Shown here: piece after piece, positions 42,732-50,801 of the stretch
Layout of the letters: each line of letters begins with the position of its first letter
Position numbering within the stretch: the first letter of the stretch is position 1
Assembly: GCA_030694465.1 (NCBI GenBank)
Contig: JAUXYJ010000105.1
Coordinates: 1 to 64,000 of the forward strand
Origin: Deltaproteobacteria bacterium
GTDB lineage: Bacteria; Myxococcota_A; Polyangia; Polyangiales; Ga0077539
Reading direction: 5' to 3'
Length of the DNA: 64,000 nt
Notes under the pieces: model-generated
The model's input: the letters and a program-made list of their open reading frames with translations, nothing else
What the model was told of the DNA's origin: nothing
Databases searched by the model: none
Translations under genes and position numbers: made by a program

Positions 42732-43415
42732 ATGTCAAAAATCATGCTCGAATGTCCTAGCGCTCAGGCGCTGCGGGGCTGTCTAGGCGAGACCGATGCC
42801 GGGTTGCTGTTTGTGCCCGGGGTTCATGCGATCTCGGTGGGTAGTGAGATCTGCGTGCGGATTCGCATTGCGGATCGCGCCGCGCAGTTTGTCATCGAGG
42901 GGGTCGTAGCGTGGCGTCGATATGGCGGGCACGCGGAGCTGCCAGCGGGGATCGGCGTGCGGGTGTTGGACTCGCAATCGCATCGGTTGGACCATATGCG
43001 GAGGTGGCTCGAGGCGGGGGCGCCGACGGAGGGACGCACAAACCCGAGGATCCCGTTTCGCCAGAGCGTGGTCTTGTATCCGCGTCGGCACTCGAGCCAG
43101 TCCATGCGCTTGCTTCACGCCACGCTTGAGGACGTCAGTCTTGAGGGGATCCGGCTCACGGCCCCCGCGGCGTTGCCTCACGAGGAGGGCTGGCAGATTG
43201 AGTTTATGACTGCAAAAGATCAGCGATTTTCTGTTTCTCTTGTGTGGTCACGGGGTCCACGTGCTGGGTTTCGCATCGCGCACGATGGTCCAGAGAGCGT
43301 TCGAAAGTGGGCTGAGATTGTGGAGCGCGCGCAGCGGGTGTGGATTGACTCGGCGACGATGCTGTACGCGCCGCGGTCGCCCTCTAACCCGCCGCTCCGG
43401 CCGAACACGCGCTGA
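42732..43415 (+). CDS. Protein with two PilZ-like domains
   Basis: The 227-residue product has an N-terminal PilZ-like half (GLLFVPGVHAISVGSEICV, ...GVVAWRRYGG, about residues 20-85) lacking clear R-x-x-x-R residues, and a C-terminal PilZ domain (about 105-200; NPRIPFRQSVVLYPRR, TLEDVSLEGIRLTAP). Only the second half has a D-x-S-x-x-G-like motif (EDVSLEG). The first half resembles the myxobacterial paralogous PilZ-like domain (TIGR02266-type, from memory). It would bind c-di-GMP with one site and regulate motility or secretion. Divergent from the lipoprotein at 41721. Confidence 0.75.
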   Translation: MSKIMLECPSAQALRGCLGETDAGLLFVPGVHAISVGSEICVRIRIADRAAQFVIEGVVAWRRYGGHAELPAGIGVRVLDSQSHRLDHMRRWLEAGAPTEGRTNPRIPFRQSVVLYPRRHSSQSMRLLHATLEDVSLEGIRLTAPAALPHEEGWQIEFMTAKDQRFSVSLVWSRGPRAGFRIAHDGPESVRKWAEIVERAQRVWIDSATMLYAPRSPSNPPLRPNTR

Positions 43416-43448
43416 CCTCTCGAAGGTTTCGCGCGCGTGTCAGGAGGC

Positions 43449-44510
43449 TCAGGGGCTCGGTGACGGAGAAGCGCGTAGACCTTCGAGATTCGCTCGTGCC
43501 CTCTGGTCACCTGGGTCGATTTCGAGCGCATGTTCGAGGGCGCGGATGGCGTCGGCGCGGCGGCCTCGGCGTGCGTGCACGATAGACAAATTGTTCCACG
43601 CCGCGCCGCAGCGGGGGCCGATGGTTGTGGCCTGAATGAGCTCTCGCTCGGCGTCGTCCAGATGCCCCGCGGTGATCAGCGCGTAGCCCAGGTTTGCGCG
43701 GGGCAGAGGGTCCGCGGGCGCGTAGCGAATCGCCTCGCCAAATGCGCGCACGGCGAGCTCTGCTTGTCCCGCAGACAAGAGCGCTGCGCCGAGGTTCGAG
43801 TGATGCTGCGACACGTTGGGTGCCCGCGAGGTCGCCTCACGAAAAGCATCCGCTGCATCATTGGCACGGCCGAGTGCGAGTCGCACCGTGCCGAGGTTCG
43901 ACCAAGGGGTCGCCTCGTTGGGAGCGGACTGAGTCGCACGCAAGAGCGTGTGTTCGGCCTCGGCGAGCCTGCCGGCTGCCACGTAGGTCATCGCGAGGTC
44001 GTTAAGAGATTCAGGGGAGCTGTTGAGCGTGGTGGCTCGGGTGAGTGAGCGGATGGCGTCTTCGAGCCGATCAAGCACGAGCTCGCAGCGCCCGCGAAGG
44101 AGCCACAGGGACGCGTGCGAGTCGCTGGCGAGGTCGCTGGGAGGAGCGTCCGTGAAGGTCACAAGCTGGCGATACACGTCGTCGAGTGCGGTGCGCTGAA
44201 GGGGGCGCAGTGCGCGGGCGCCGCGAGGCTCGAGTGGCACGTCGAGTGAGAAGAATTGCGCATGAAAACCACGCACACGCAGGGCGCTCGTCTGTCTCAG
44301 CCTCGCTGGAAGTCTCTGCAACGCTGCGAGACAGCGTGGCGGCGCGTCGCTGTCGCAGACCTGTGTGGCCTGCGCGATCCTCCGTGCCTCCCGCGCGCGT
44401 GCCTGTCCCAGAGCGTCAGGAGCGATGAGTGAGAGCACAAGAGTCAAAACGAAACCGACGACCTTCACGATGCATCGGGTGGGATAGCACGACGCACGTG
44501 CAGACTTCAC
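43449..44510 (-). CDS. TPR-repeat secreted protein
   Basis: The 353-residue product has an N-terminal hydrophobic leader (VKVVGFVLTLVLSLIAPDAL) and, from about residue 145, five or six tetratricopeptide repeats (blocks ...SLNDLAMTYVAAGRLAEAEHTLLRA, ...SNLGTVRLALGRANDAADAF, ...NLGYALITAGHLDDAERELI). TPRs form protein-docking superhelices. A GTG at 44468 would give a cleaner signal peptide and may be the true start. It probably acts in the periplasm as an assembly or adaptor protein. It is divergent from uvrA. Confidence 0.8.
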   Translation of the reverse strand: MKSARASCYPTRCIVKVVGFVLTLVLSLIAPDALGQARAREARRIAQATQVCDSDAPPRCLAALQRLPARLRQTSALRVRGFHAQFFSLDVPLEPRGARALRPLQRTALDDVYRQLVTFTDAPPSDLASDSHASLWLLRGRCELVLDRLEDAIRSLTRATTLNSSPESLNDLAMTYVAAGRLAEAEHTLLRATQSAPNEATPWSNLGTVRLALGRANDAADAFREATSRAPNVSQHHSNLGAALLSAGQAELAVRAFGEAIRYAPADPLPRANLGYALITAGHLDDAERELIQATTIGPRCGAAWNNLSIVHARRGRRADAIRALEHALEIDPGDQRARANLEGLRASPSPSP

Positions 44511-44587
44511 GGGGTCCCATGAGAGCGGATGCTAATTCGCTGGACAGATGTTCTGTCGTATCGGACCAGTGGCGCTAAGAGCAAACG

Positions 44588-47500
44588 ATGGAAGCGACGA
44601 GACTGCAGGGGGCATGCACGCACAATCTTCAATCAATCGACCTGACGTTGCGTCCGGGCGAGCTGGTCGTGCTCGCGGGGGTGTCAGGATCGGGCAAGAG
44701 CTCTCTCGCGCTCGATACTCTCTATGCCGAGGGTCAGCGGCGTTTTGTCGAGTCTTTTAGCGCGTACGCGAGGCAGTTCTTAGAGCGCCGAGAGCGTCCC
44801 AACGTGACGCGATTGGACCCCGTTCCGGCGGCGATCGCCGTCGATCGCGGAGCGCCCATTCGCACGTCGCGCTCGACGGTCGGCACGATGACCGAGCTGC
44901 AAGATCATCTCCGGCTGCTGTGGGCGCGGGCGTCGAGCATTTACTGCGATTCGTGCGGCCAACACGTTGTGCGTCAGACACTCGTGAGCGCCACTGAGAC
45001 GCTCCTTGCGCACGCAGACGCCAAGCGCGTGATGATCACGTATCGCATCCCGCCGTGCACCCTTGAGCAGTGGCTCGATCATCGCGTCGCGCTCTTGCGT
45101 GACGGCTACGTGCGCGTCGTTGTAGATGGAAAAATCCATGCGATCGACGACGTCCAGCCATCGGTGGCGGGCCTCGGCCTCGACGTCCTCATCGATCGTC
45201 TGAAAGTCGATCGTGCCTCGCTCAGCCGCGTCTCTGAGTCTCTCTCGGTCGCGATGGCGCGAGGAGATGGCAGCGCGATGGCCTACCTCGAGGGCTCGAC
45301 GCAGCCCCTTCGGTTAGTCCGTGGACTTGAGTGCGCCCCCTGTGGCAAGCGCTTCGCAGACCCTTCACCGACGCTGTTTAGCTTCTATTCGCCCCTAGGT
45401 GCCTGTGATGCCTGCAAGGGATTTGGCAGGGTGATCGAGCTCGACTGGAGCAAGGTCGTCGCCGATGATTCTCTGTCGATTGATGGAGGCGCGATCAAGC
45501 CTTGGACGGGCAAGCGCGCCGACCACGAGCGCAAGCGGTTGGCGAAATTCTGCAAGTCCGAGGGCATCGATACGACGGTCGCATGGCGCGCCCTCGCACA
45601 CGCGCAACAGCAGGTTATTCTCGAGGGAAACGCTGAGTTCGATGGGGTCCGCAGGTGGTTCTCGTGGCTCGAGACCAAGACGTACAAGATGCATGTGCGG
45701 GTGTTCTTGTCGCGGTTTCGCAAGTACGAGACGTGTGCGTCCTGCAAGGGCTCTCGGTTGCGGGCGGCCGTGGGGCGCTATCAGCTCGCGGGGCTCTCGA
45801 TTATTGAGGCTGGGCGGACGCCCATTGCGCAGTTGAGAGCTGCGCTAAGCCAGGTCGCGCCCATGGACGAGGCCGCGGATCGGGTGCTGCGCGAGAGCCT
45901 CGTGAGGCTCGGCTATCTCGAGGACGTGGGCCTCGGATATCTCACGCTTGAGCGGCCCTCGCGGACGCTTTCGGGTGGAGAAATCCAGCGCGTTTCGCTC
46001 ACGGCTGCGCTGGGCACTGGGCTGACTGGGACGCTCATGGTGCTGGACGAGCCTACGGTGGGACTTCACCCACGGGACAGCGCCAAGCTCGTCGCGATCG
46101 CGCGCTCGCTCGCCGAGCAGGGCAACATGCCCATCGTGGTCGAGCACGATCGCGCTGTGATTCGCGCGGCCGATCGCGTGATTGAGCTCGGTCCAGGGGC
46201 GGGCGAACGCGGGGGGCGCGTGGTGTTCGATGGTCCGCCGTCGCAGCTCGCAAAGAGTGACACTCCCACCGGGCGCGCGATGCGCAAGGGTGCAGGCTTA
46301 CAGCGTAAGTCTCGTGTGCCCAGCGAGTGGATTACCCTGATCGGAGCCAGCGGAAACAACCTCCGTGGGCAAGACGTGCGGTTTCCGCTCGGGGTGTTTA
46401 CGTGTGTGACCGGCGTGTCGGGATCGGGCAAGAGCACCCTCGTGGGAGACACTCTCGCGCCCGCGGTCGCGCGCATGGTGGGCGCAGAGAGTGACCAGGG
46501 GCCCTTGGCCTATCGCGGCATCGAGGGCATCGCGAACGTGCGCTGGGTGACCTACGTCGACCAGGCTCCTTTGGGGCGGACCTCGCGCGGCAACGCGGCG
46601 ACGTATCTCGGCGCGTGGGACGCAGTGCGTGCGCTGTTTGCTGCGCTGCCCGACGCGCAAGCGCGAGGTTACTCTGCGGGGACGTTTAGTTTTAACGTGG
46701 ATGGCGGTCGCTGTGAGGGGTGCAAAGGGGAGGGGCACGAGACCATCGAGATGCAGTTTCTCGCGGACGTCTCGTTCGCGTGCCCGGACTGCAAGGGCCG
46801 GCGATTTCGCGACGAAGTGCTAGAAATTCGTTGGCACAATCACTCCATCGCCGACGTCCTCGCGATGAGCGTCTCGCAAGCGCTCGCTGTGTTCTCAGAG
46901 CAGCGCGTGATCCAGCGTGCGCTCTCGCCGCTCGCGAACGTGGGCTTGGGTTATCTCTCGCTGGGGCGACCCCTGTCGATGCTCAGCGGAGGTGAAGCGC
47001 AGCGGGTCAAGCTCGCGCGTGCGTGCGTCGAGACCAGCGCAGGTGGCCTCGTGATCCTCGACGAACCGACCGCGGGACTGCACGCAGAAGACATCTCTCA
47101 TGTGCTCACTGCGATCGATGGCCTGCTTGCAAAAGGCGCCACCGTCATCGCGGTAGAGCATGATCCCGCGGTGGTCGCGGTGTGCGACTGGGTGATTGAT
47201 CTCGGCCCCGAAGCCGCAGACCAAGGCGGCATGGTCGTCGCAGAGGGCACGCCGGCCACGATCGCGCGCGATGATCGCTCGCAGATGGCGAGGTTCTTGC
47301 GTGAAGTGCTCGACGACGAGCCCGCGGATGACTCGGCGGCGCGCGAGACTCGCAGACCGATAGACCCTGCACAATTGCACGCGATTGTGGTCGAGGGCGT
47401 GCGCGAGCATAACCTCGCCATCCCGAGGCTCGAGATCCCGAGAGACAAGCTGGTCGCGTTTACGGGGCCCTCGGGATCGGGCAAGAGCTCGCTCGCGTTC

Positions 47501-49855
47501 GATGTGATTTATGCCGAGGGTCAGCGGCGATTTCTCGAGACGCTGTCACCGTATGCGCGCCAGTTTTTGCCCTCGCTGGGGCGCGCAGATGTGGACCGAG
47601 TGATCGGGATTCCGCCTGCGATTTCGCTTGAGCAACGCACGGCGCGGTCCGGCGCAATGAGCACCGTCGCGACCGTCACCGAGATCGCACATTATCTTAG
47701 GCTTCTCTTTGCAAAAGTGGGCACAGCGCACTGTCCCAAGTGCGACCTCGCCATCGGCGCTCGCTCGATCGAGACCGCCCTCGGAGACCTGCGCAAGGGC
47801 AAGGCGCTCAAGGGTAGTTACCGCGTGTTGGCGCCGGTGGTGCGTGCGCGCAAGGGCCTGCACAAAGAGCCGATCGAGCGTGCGATCGCAGCGGGGATCA
47901 AGCGCATCCGTGTGGACGGCCAGTGGCACGACGCCACGGCAGTCCCGGCCATGGCCAAGAGCAAGACCCTTGACGTCGCGCTCGAGCTTGGGACTGGCTC
48001 GCTACAGGACGAGAGCGCACTGCAGACACTCTTGCAGCGGGCGGCGGCGATGGCGGAGGGGCATGTGCTGCTTGAGCCCGTCACGGGCCGCGCAGAGCCC
48101 CTGTTGTTGAGCACTCGGCGTGCATGCGCAAAGTGTGGGCGCGCGGTGCCCGAGCTCGACCCGAGGCATTTCTCGTTTAACACGCCGCAGGGGCGATGCA
48201 CTAAGTGCGAGGGCATGGGCCACGACGAGGAGGGAGCGCCCTGCAAGAGCTGCAAGGGGACGAGATTAAACGCGATTTCGCGTGGAGTTCGACTGGGCGA
48301 GACGCGCTTTCACGAGGCGCTCGCGTGCGTGAGTGCCGAGCTCTCTGCGCTCCTCGCTGCGTTGACCTTGGACTCGCGGAGCGTGGCCATCGCGAAGGCG
48401 CCGCTGCACGAACTCACGTTGCGCCTCGCGACGCTCGATGAGCTCGGTCTGGACTACCTCGCGCTCGATCGACGCGCGTCGACGCTGAGTGGCGGCGAGA
48501 TGCAGCGGCTGCGCTTGGCGGCGCAGCTAGGCGCGGGGCTCACTGGGGTTCTCTATGTGCTTGATGAGCCCACGATTGGGCTCCATGGGCGCGACACGCA
48601 CCGGTTGATGGGCGCGATGCGTCGGCTCGTTGAGCGAGGCGCGAGCGTGCTGGTGGTCGAGCACGACGAGGCGGTGATCCGCGGCTCGGACTGGATGATT
48701 GACATGGGACCTGGCGGCGGCTCGACTGGAGGTCGGGTTGTAGCGTCTGGGCCAACACCTGAGGTGCTGGCGCGCGAGGATGCGCCCACGGCGCGGGCGC
48801 TGAGTCACGCGGCGCAGACGGCTGGTCGCGAGCGACCTGTCCAAGAGAGCACACCGAGGCTCTCGTTGCGGGACGTGACTGTTCACAATCTTAGTGAATT
48901 CGCAGTGGATATTCCGCTCGGGAGGCTCGTCGCGATCGCAGGTGTCTCGGGCTCGGGCAAGAGCACGTTGGTCCATCGCGGGCTGTATCCGTCGCTGTGC
49001 GACGCGCTGGGCCTCGCGTGTGAGCTCGAGTCTCTGGGCGTGCTCGACGGCGCGGCGCAGCTGAAGTCTGTGCGACAGATTGACCAGTCACCGATTGGGC
49101 GCACTCCGCGGAGCGTCCCGGCGACGTACGTGGGCCTCTGGGATGAGCTGCGAAAGCTCTTCGCGATGACCACCGAGGCGCGCGCACGTGGATGGAGCGC
49201 GTCTCGGTTTTCGTTTAACACCTCGGTCGCCCGTGGGGGTGGGCGCTGCGAAGCGTGCGACGGCGCCGGGGTAAAATCTGTCGAAATGAGCTTCTTGCCC
49301 GATGTGGTCGTGCCCTGCGAGCTCTGCGATGGGCGGAGATTCTCACAAGAGACCTGCGCGGTGAAGCTCCACGGGCTGGATGTCTCTCAGGTGTTGCGGC
49401 TCACGGTGGATCAAGCCAAAGAGCAGTTCGCGCAGGTGAGCTCATTGAGCAGACCCCTGCAATTGCTCTCGTCGTTGGGGCTTGGCTATCTCACGTTGGG
49501 CCAAGGCTCGCACACGCTCTCGGGCGGCGAAGCGCAGCGGATTAAGCTCGCTACGGAGCTTCAGGGACGAGGCGGCTCGACGCTGTACTTGCTTGATGAG
49601 CCGACCACGGGCTTGCACGCGAGCGACGTCGAGAAGCTGATTTCTGTGCTGCAAAAGCTCGTCGATCGTGGCGACTCGGTGCTGGTGGTCGAGCATCATC
49701 CCGCGGTCTTGGCCACCGCAGACTGGCTCATTGAGCTCGGTCCCGACGGCGGAAAACGTGGCGGACAGCTCGTCGCGCAGGGGCCGCCTTCGCTGGTCGC
49801 GCGCAAAAAGACTGCGACCGGCCGCGTGCTCGCCGAGCGCATGGCGAGCCGCTAA
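44588..49855 (+). CDS. uvrA: Tandem-fused excinuclease ABC subunit A (four ABC domains)
   Basis: The product is 1755 residues, almost twice the usual UvrA (about 940). Two full UvrA units sit in series: unit one to about residue 920, unit two from about 930. Walker A loops are near residues 31, 608, 959 and 1451, all of the GVSGSGKS/GPSGSGKS type, each with an LSGGE signature and a DEPT Walker B. Zinc-binding Cys pairs of all three UvrA kinds recur (for example CDACKGFGRVIE, CEGCKGEGHETIE, CTKCEGMGHDEE, CEACDGAGVKS). UvrA normally dimerises to scan for DNA damage in nucleotide-excision repair; a fusion could make the dimer covalent. The start MEATRLQGACTHNLQSID fits the family N-terminus. Confidence 0.93.
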   Translation: MEATRLQGACTHNLQSIDLTLRPGELVVLAGVSGSGKSSLALDTLYAEGQRRFVESFSAYARQFLERRERPNVTRLDPVPAAIAVDRGAPIRTSRSTVGTMTELQDHLRLLWARASSIYCDSCGQHVVRQTLVSATETLLAHADAKRVMITYRIPPCTLEQWLDHRVALLRDGYVRVVVDGKIHAIDDVQPSVAGLGLDVLIDRLKVDRASLSRVSESLSVAMARGDGSAMAYLEGSTQPLRLVRGLECAPCGKRFADPSPTLFSFYSPLGACDACKGFGRVIELDWSKVVADDSLSIDGGAIKPWTGKRADHERKRLAKFCKSEGIDTTVAWRALAHAQQQVILEGNAEFDGVRRWFSWLETKTYKMHVRVFLSRFRKYETCASCKGSRLRAAVGRYQLAGLSIIEAGRTPIAQLRAALSQVAPMDEAADRVLRESLVRLGYLEDVGLGYLTLERPSRTLSGGEIQRVSLTAALGTGLTGTLMVLDEPTVGLHPRDSAKLVAIARSLAEQGNMPIVVEHDRAVIRAADRVIELGPGAGERGGRVVFDGPPSQLAKSDTPTGRAMRKGAGLQRKSRVPSEWITLIGASGNNLRGQDVRFPLGVFTCVTGVSGSGKSTLVGDTLAPAVARMVGAESDQGPLAYRGIEGIANVRWVTYVDQAPLGRTSRGNAATYLGAWDAVRALFAALPDAQARGYSAGTFSFNVDGGRCEGCKGEGHETIEMQFLADVSFACPDCKGRRFRDEVLEIRWHNHSIADVLAMSVSQALAVFSEQRVIQRALSPLANVGLGYLSLGRPLSMLSGGEAQRVKLARACVETSAGGLVILDEPTAGLHAEDISHVLTAIDGLLAKGATVIAVEHDPAVVAVCDWVIDLGPEAADQGGMVVAEGTPATIARDDRSQMARFLREVLDDEPADDSAARETRRPIDPAQLHAIVVEGVREHNLAIPRLEIPRDKLVAFTGPSGSGKSSLAFDVIYAEGQRRFLETLSPYARQFLPSLGRADVDRVIGIPPAISLEQRTARSGAMSTVATVTEIAHYLRLLFAKVGTAHCPKCDLAIGARSIETALGDLRKGKALKGSYRVLAPVVRARKGLHKEPIERAIAAGIKRIRVDGQWHDATAVPAMAKSKTLDVALELGTGSLQDESALQTLLQRAAAMAEGHVLLEPVTGRAEPLLLSTRRACAKCGRAVPELDPRHFSFNTPQGRCTKCEGMGHDEEGAPCKSCKGTRLNAISRGVRLGETRFHEALACVSAELSALLAALTLDSRSVAIAKAPLHELTLRLATLDELGLDYLALDRRASTLSGGEMQRLRLAAQLGAGLTGVLYVLDEPTIGLHGRDTHRLMGAMRRLVERGASVLVVEHDEAVIRGSDWMIDMGPGGGSTGGRVVASGPTPEVLAREDAPTARALSHAAQTAGRERPVQESTPRLSLRDVTVHNLSEFAVDIPLGRLVAIAGVSGSGKSTLVHRGLYPSLCDALGLACELESLGVLDGAAQLKSVRQIDQSPIGRTPRSVPATYVGLWDELRKLFAMTTEARARGWSASRFSFNTSVARGGGRCEACDGAGVKSVEMSFLPDVVVPCELCDGRRFSQETCAVKLHGLDVSQVLRLTVDQAKEQFAQVSSLSRPLQLLSSLGLGYLTLGQGSHTLSGGEAQRIKLATELQGRGGSTLYLLDEPTTGLHASDVEKLISVLQKLVDRGDSVLVVEHHPAVLATADWLIELGPDGGKRGGQLVAQGPPSLVARKKTATGRVLAERMASR

Positions 49856-49862
49856 GCCTCGC

Positions 49863-50537
49863 TCAGTTCGTGCGCTCGATGTCGAGGCCGTCGCCCTCCC
49901 AGGCGAGGATCCCTCCCTCGAGCCCAGCGGCGGGGTAGCCCTCTTGCGCAAAGATCTCTAGCGCGGCTTTGGCGTCGTCACCCAGGCTGCGGTCGTACAC
50001 GATCACGGGTTTGCGTGCGCTCGCGATTTCGGGCAATTTTTCGAGGATTTCGCTGGTCATGATGTTCAGCGCCGAGGGGATGTGAGCGCGGTTGTACGGG
50101 GCCTTCTCGCGCACGTCGATCACCTGCACTTGCTGGCCCTTGATGAGCTTGGCGAGCTCTTGGGGCTTAACGTTCTTGATCCCACTTGGACCTGCGGAGG
50201 GCGCGACGGCTTGTTCGACGAGCGCGACGATCTCTTCACGGCTTACGGCGCCACGGAGCACGCCAACCGGTCGACCCTCCGAAATCAGCACCAACATGGG
50301 GATGCTCGTCGCGCGAAACGCCTTAGCGATTTGCGGTGAGTCGTCGGTGTTTACCTTTACGACTTTGAGCCGACCGGCGTACTCGCGCGCGACGGCTTCG
50401 ACGCGTGGTGCGAGCACTTTGCAGGGCGCACACCAGTCTGCGTACAAATCGATCAGGACGGGAATCTCGCTTTGGATGACCTCACTTTCGAAAGTGGCTT
50501 CGGTCACTGTGCGAACGTTTGCATTCGGAAATGTCAT
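49863..50537 (-). CDS. Thioredoxin-rhodanese fusion with missing rhodanese Cys
   Basis: The 224-residue product has a thioredoxin domain (about 1-110) with intact WCAPC and the cis-Pro block SIPMLVLIS, then a rhodanese-like domain (about 118-224; VIDVREKAPYNRAHIPSALN). The rhodanese active-site loop reads VIVYDRSLGDDA where active enzymes have a Cys after the tyrosine strand (V-Y-C-x-x-G), so sulfurtransferase activity is unlikely. The ATG at 50537 is preferred to an in-frame TTG at 50546. It is probably cytosolic. It converges with uvrA, seven bases apart. Confidence 0.85.
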   Translation of the reverse strand: MTFPNANVRTVTEATFESEVIQSEIPVLIDLYADWCAPCKVLAPRVEAVAREYAGRLKVVKVNTDDSPQIAKAFRATSIPMLVLISEGRPVGVLRGAVSREEIVALVEQAVAPSAGPSGIKNVKPQELAKLIKGQQVQVIDVREKAPYNRAHIPSALNIMTSEILEKLPEIASARKPVIVYDRSLGDDAKAALEIFAQEGYPAAGLEGGILAWEGDGLDIERTN

Positions 50538-50801
50538 CGAGATCAAGAGCTCCGTTGTAAATTTTGTCGCCCAAATTGCAGCCGATTCGTTGCATCGTCG
50601 TGAAAGCCCGTTGCCGTGTGTTTCACGCCCGTTCGGTGGTTGGGTTGCGGCTCAGGCGCTTTGTAGAGCCAACCCGCGCCAAGTCCAAGCCCACAAGTGC
50701 GCACACGTCTAGCGCATTGCACGTTCGGAGCGGTTGCGGATGGGCGCTTCGTCTCTGATACTGCACTGTCTCGACGCACGTGTGTCGACGGAGGACGCAT
50801 C

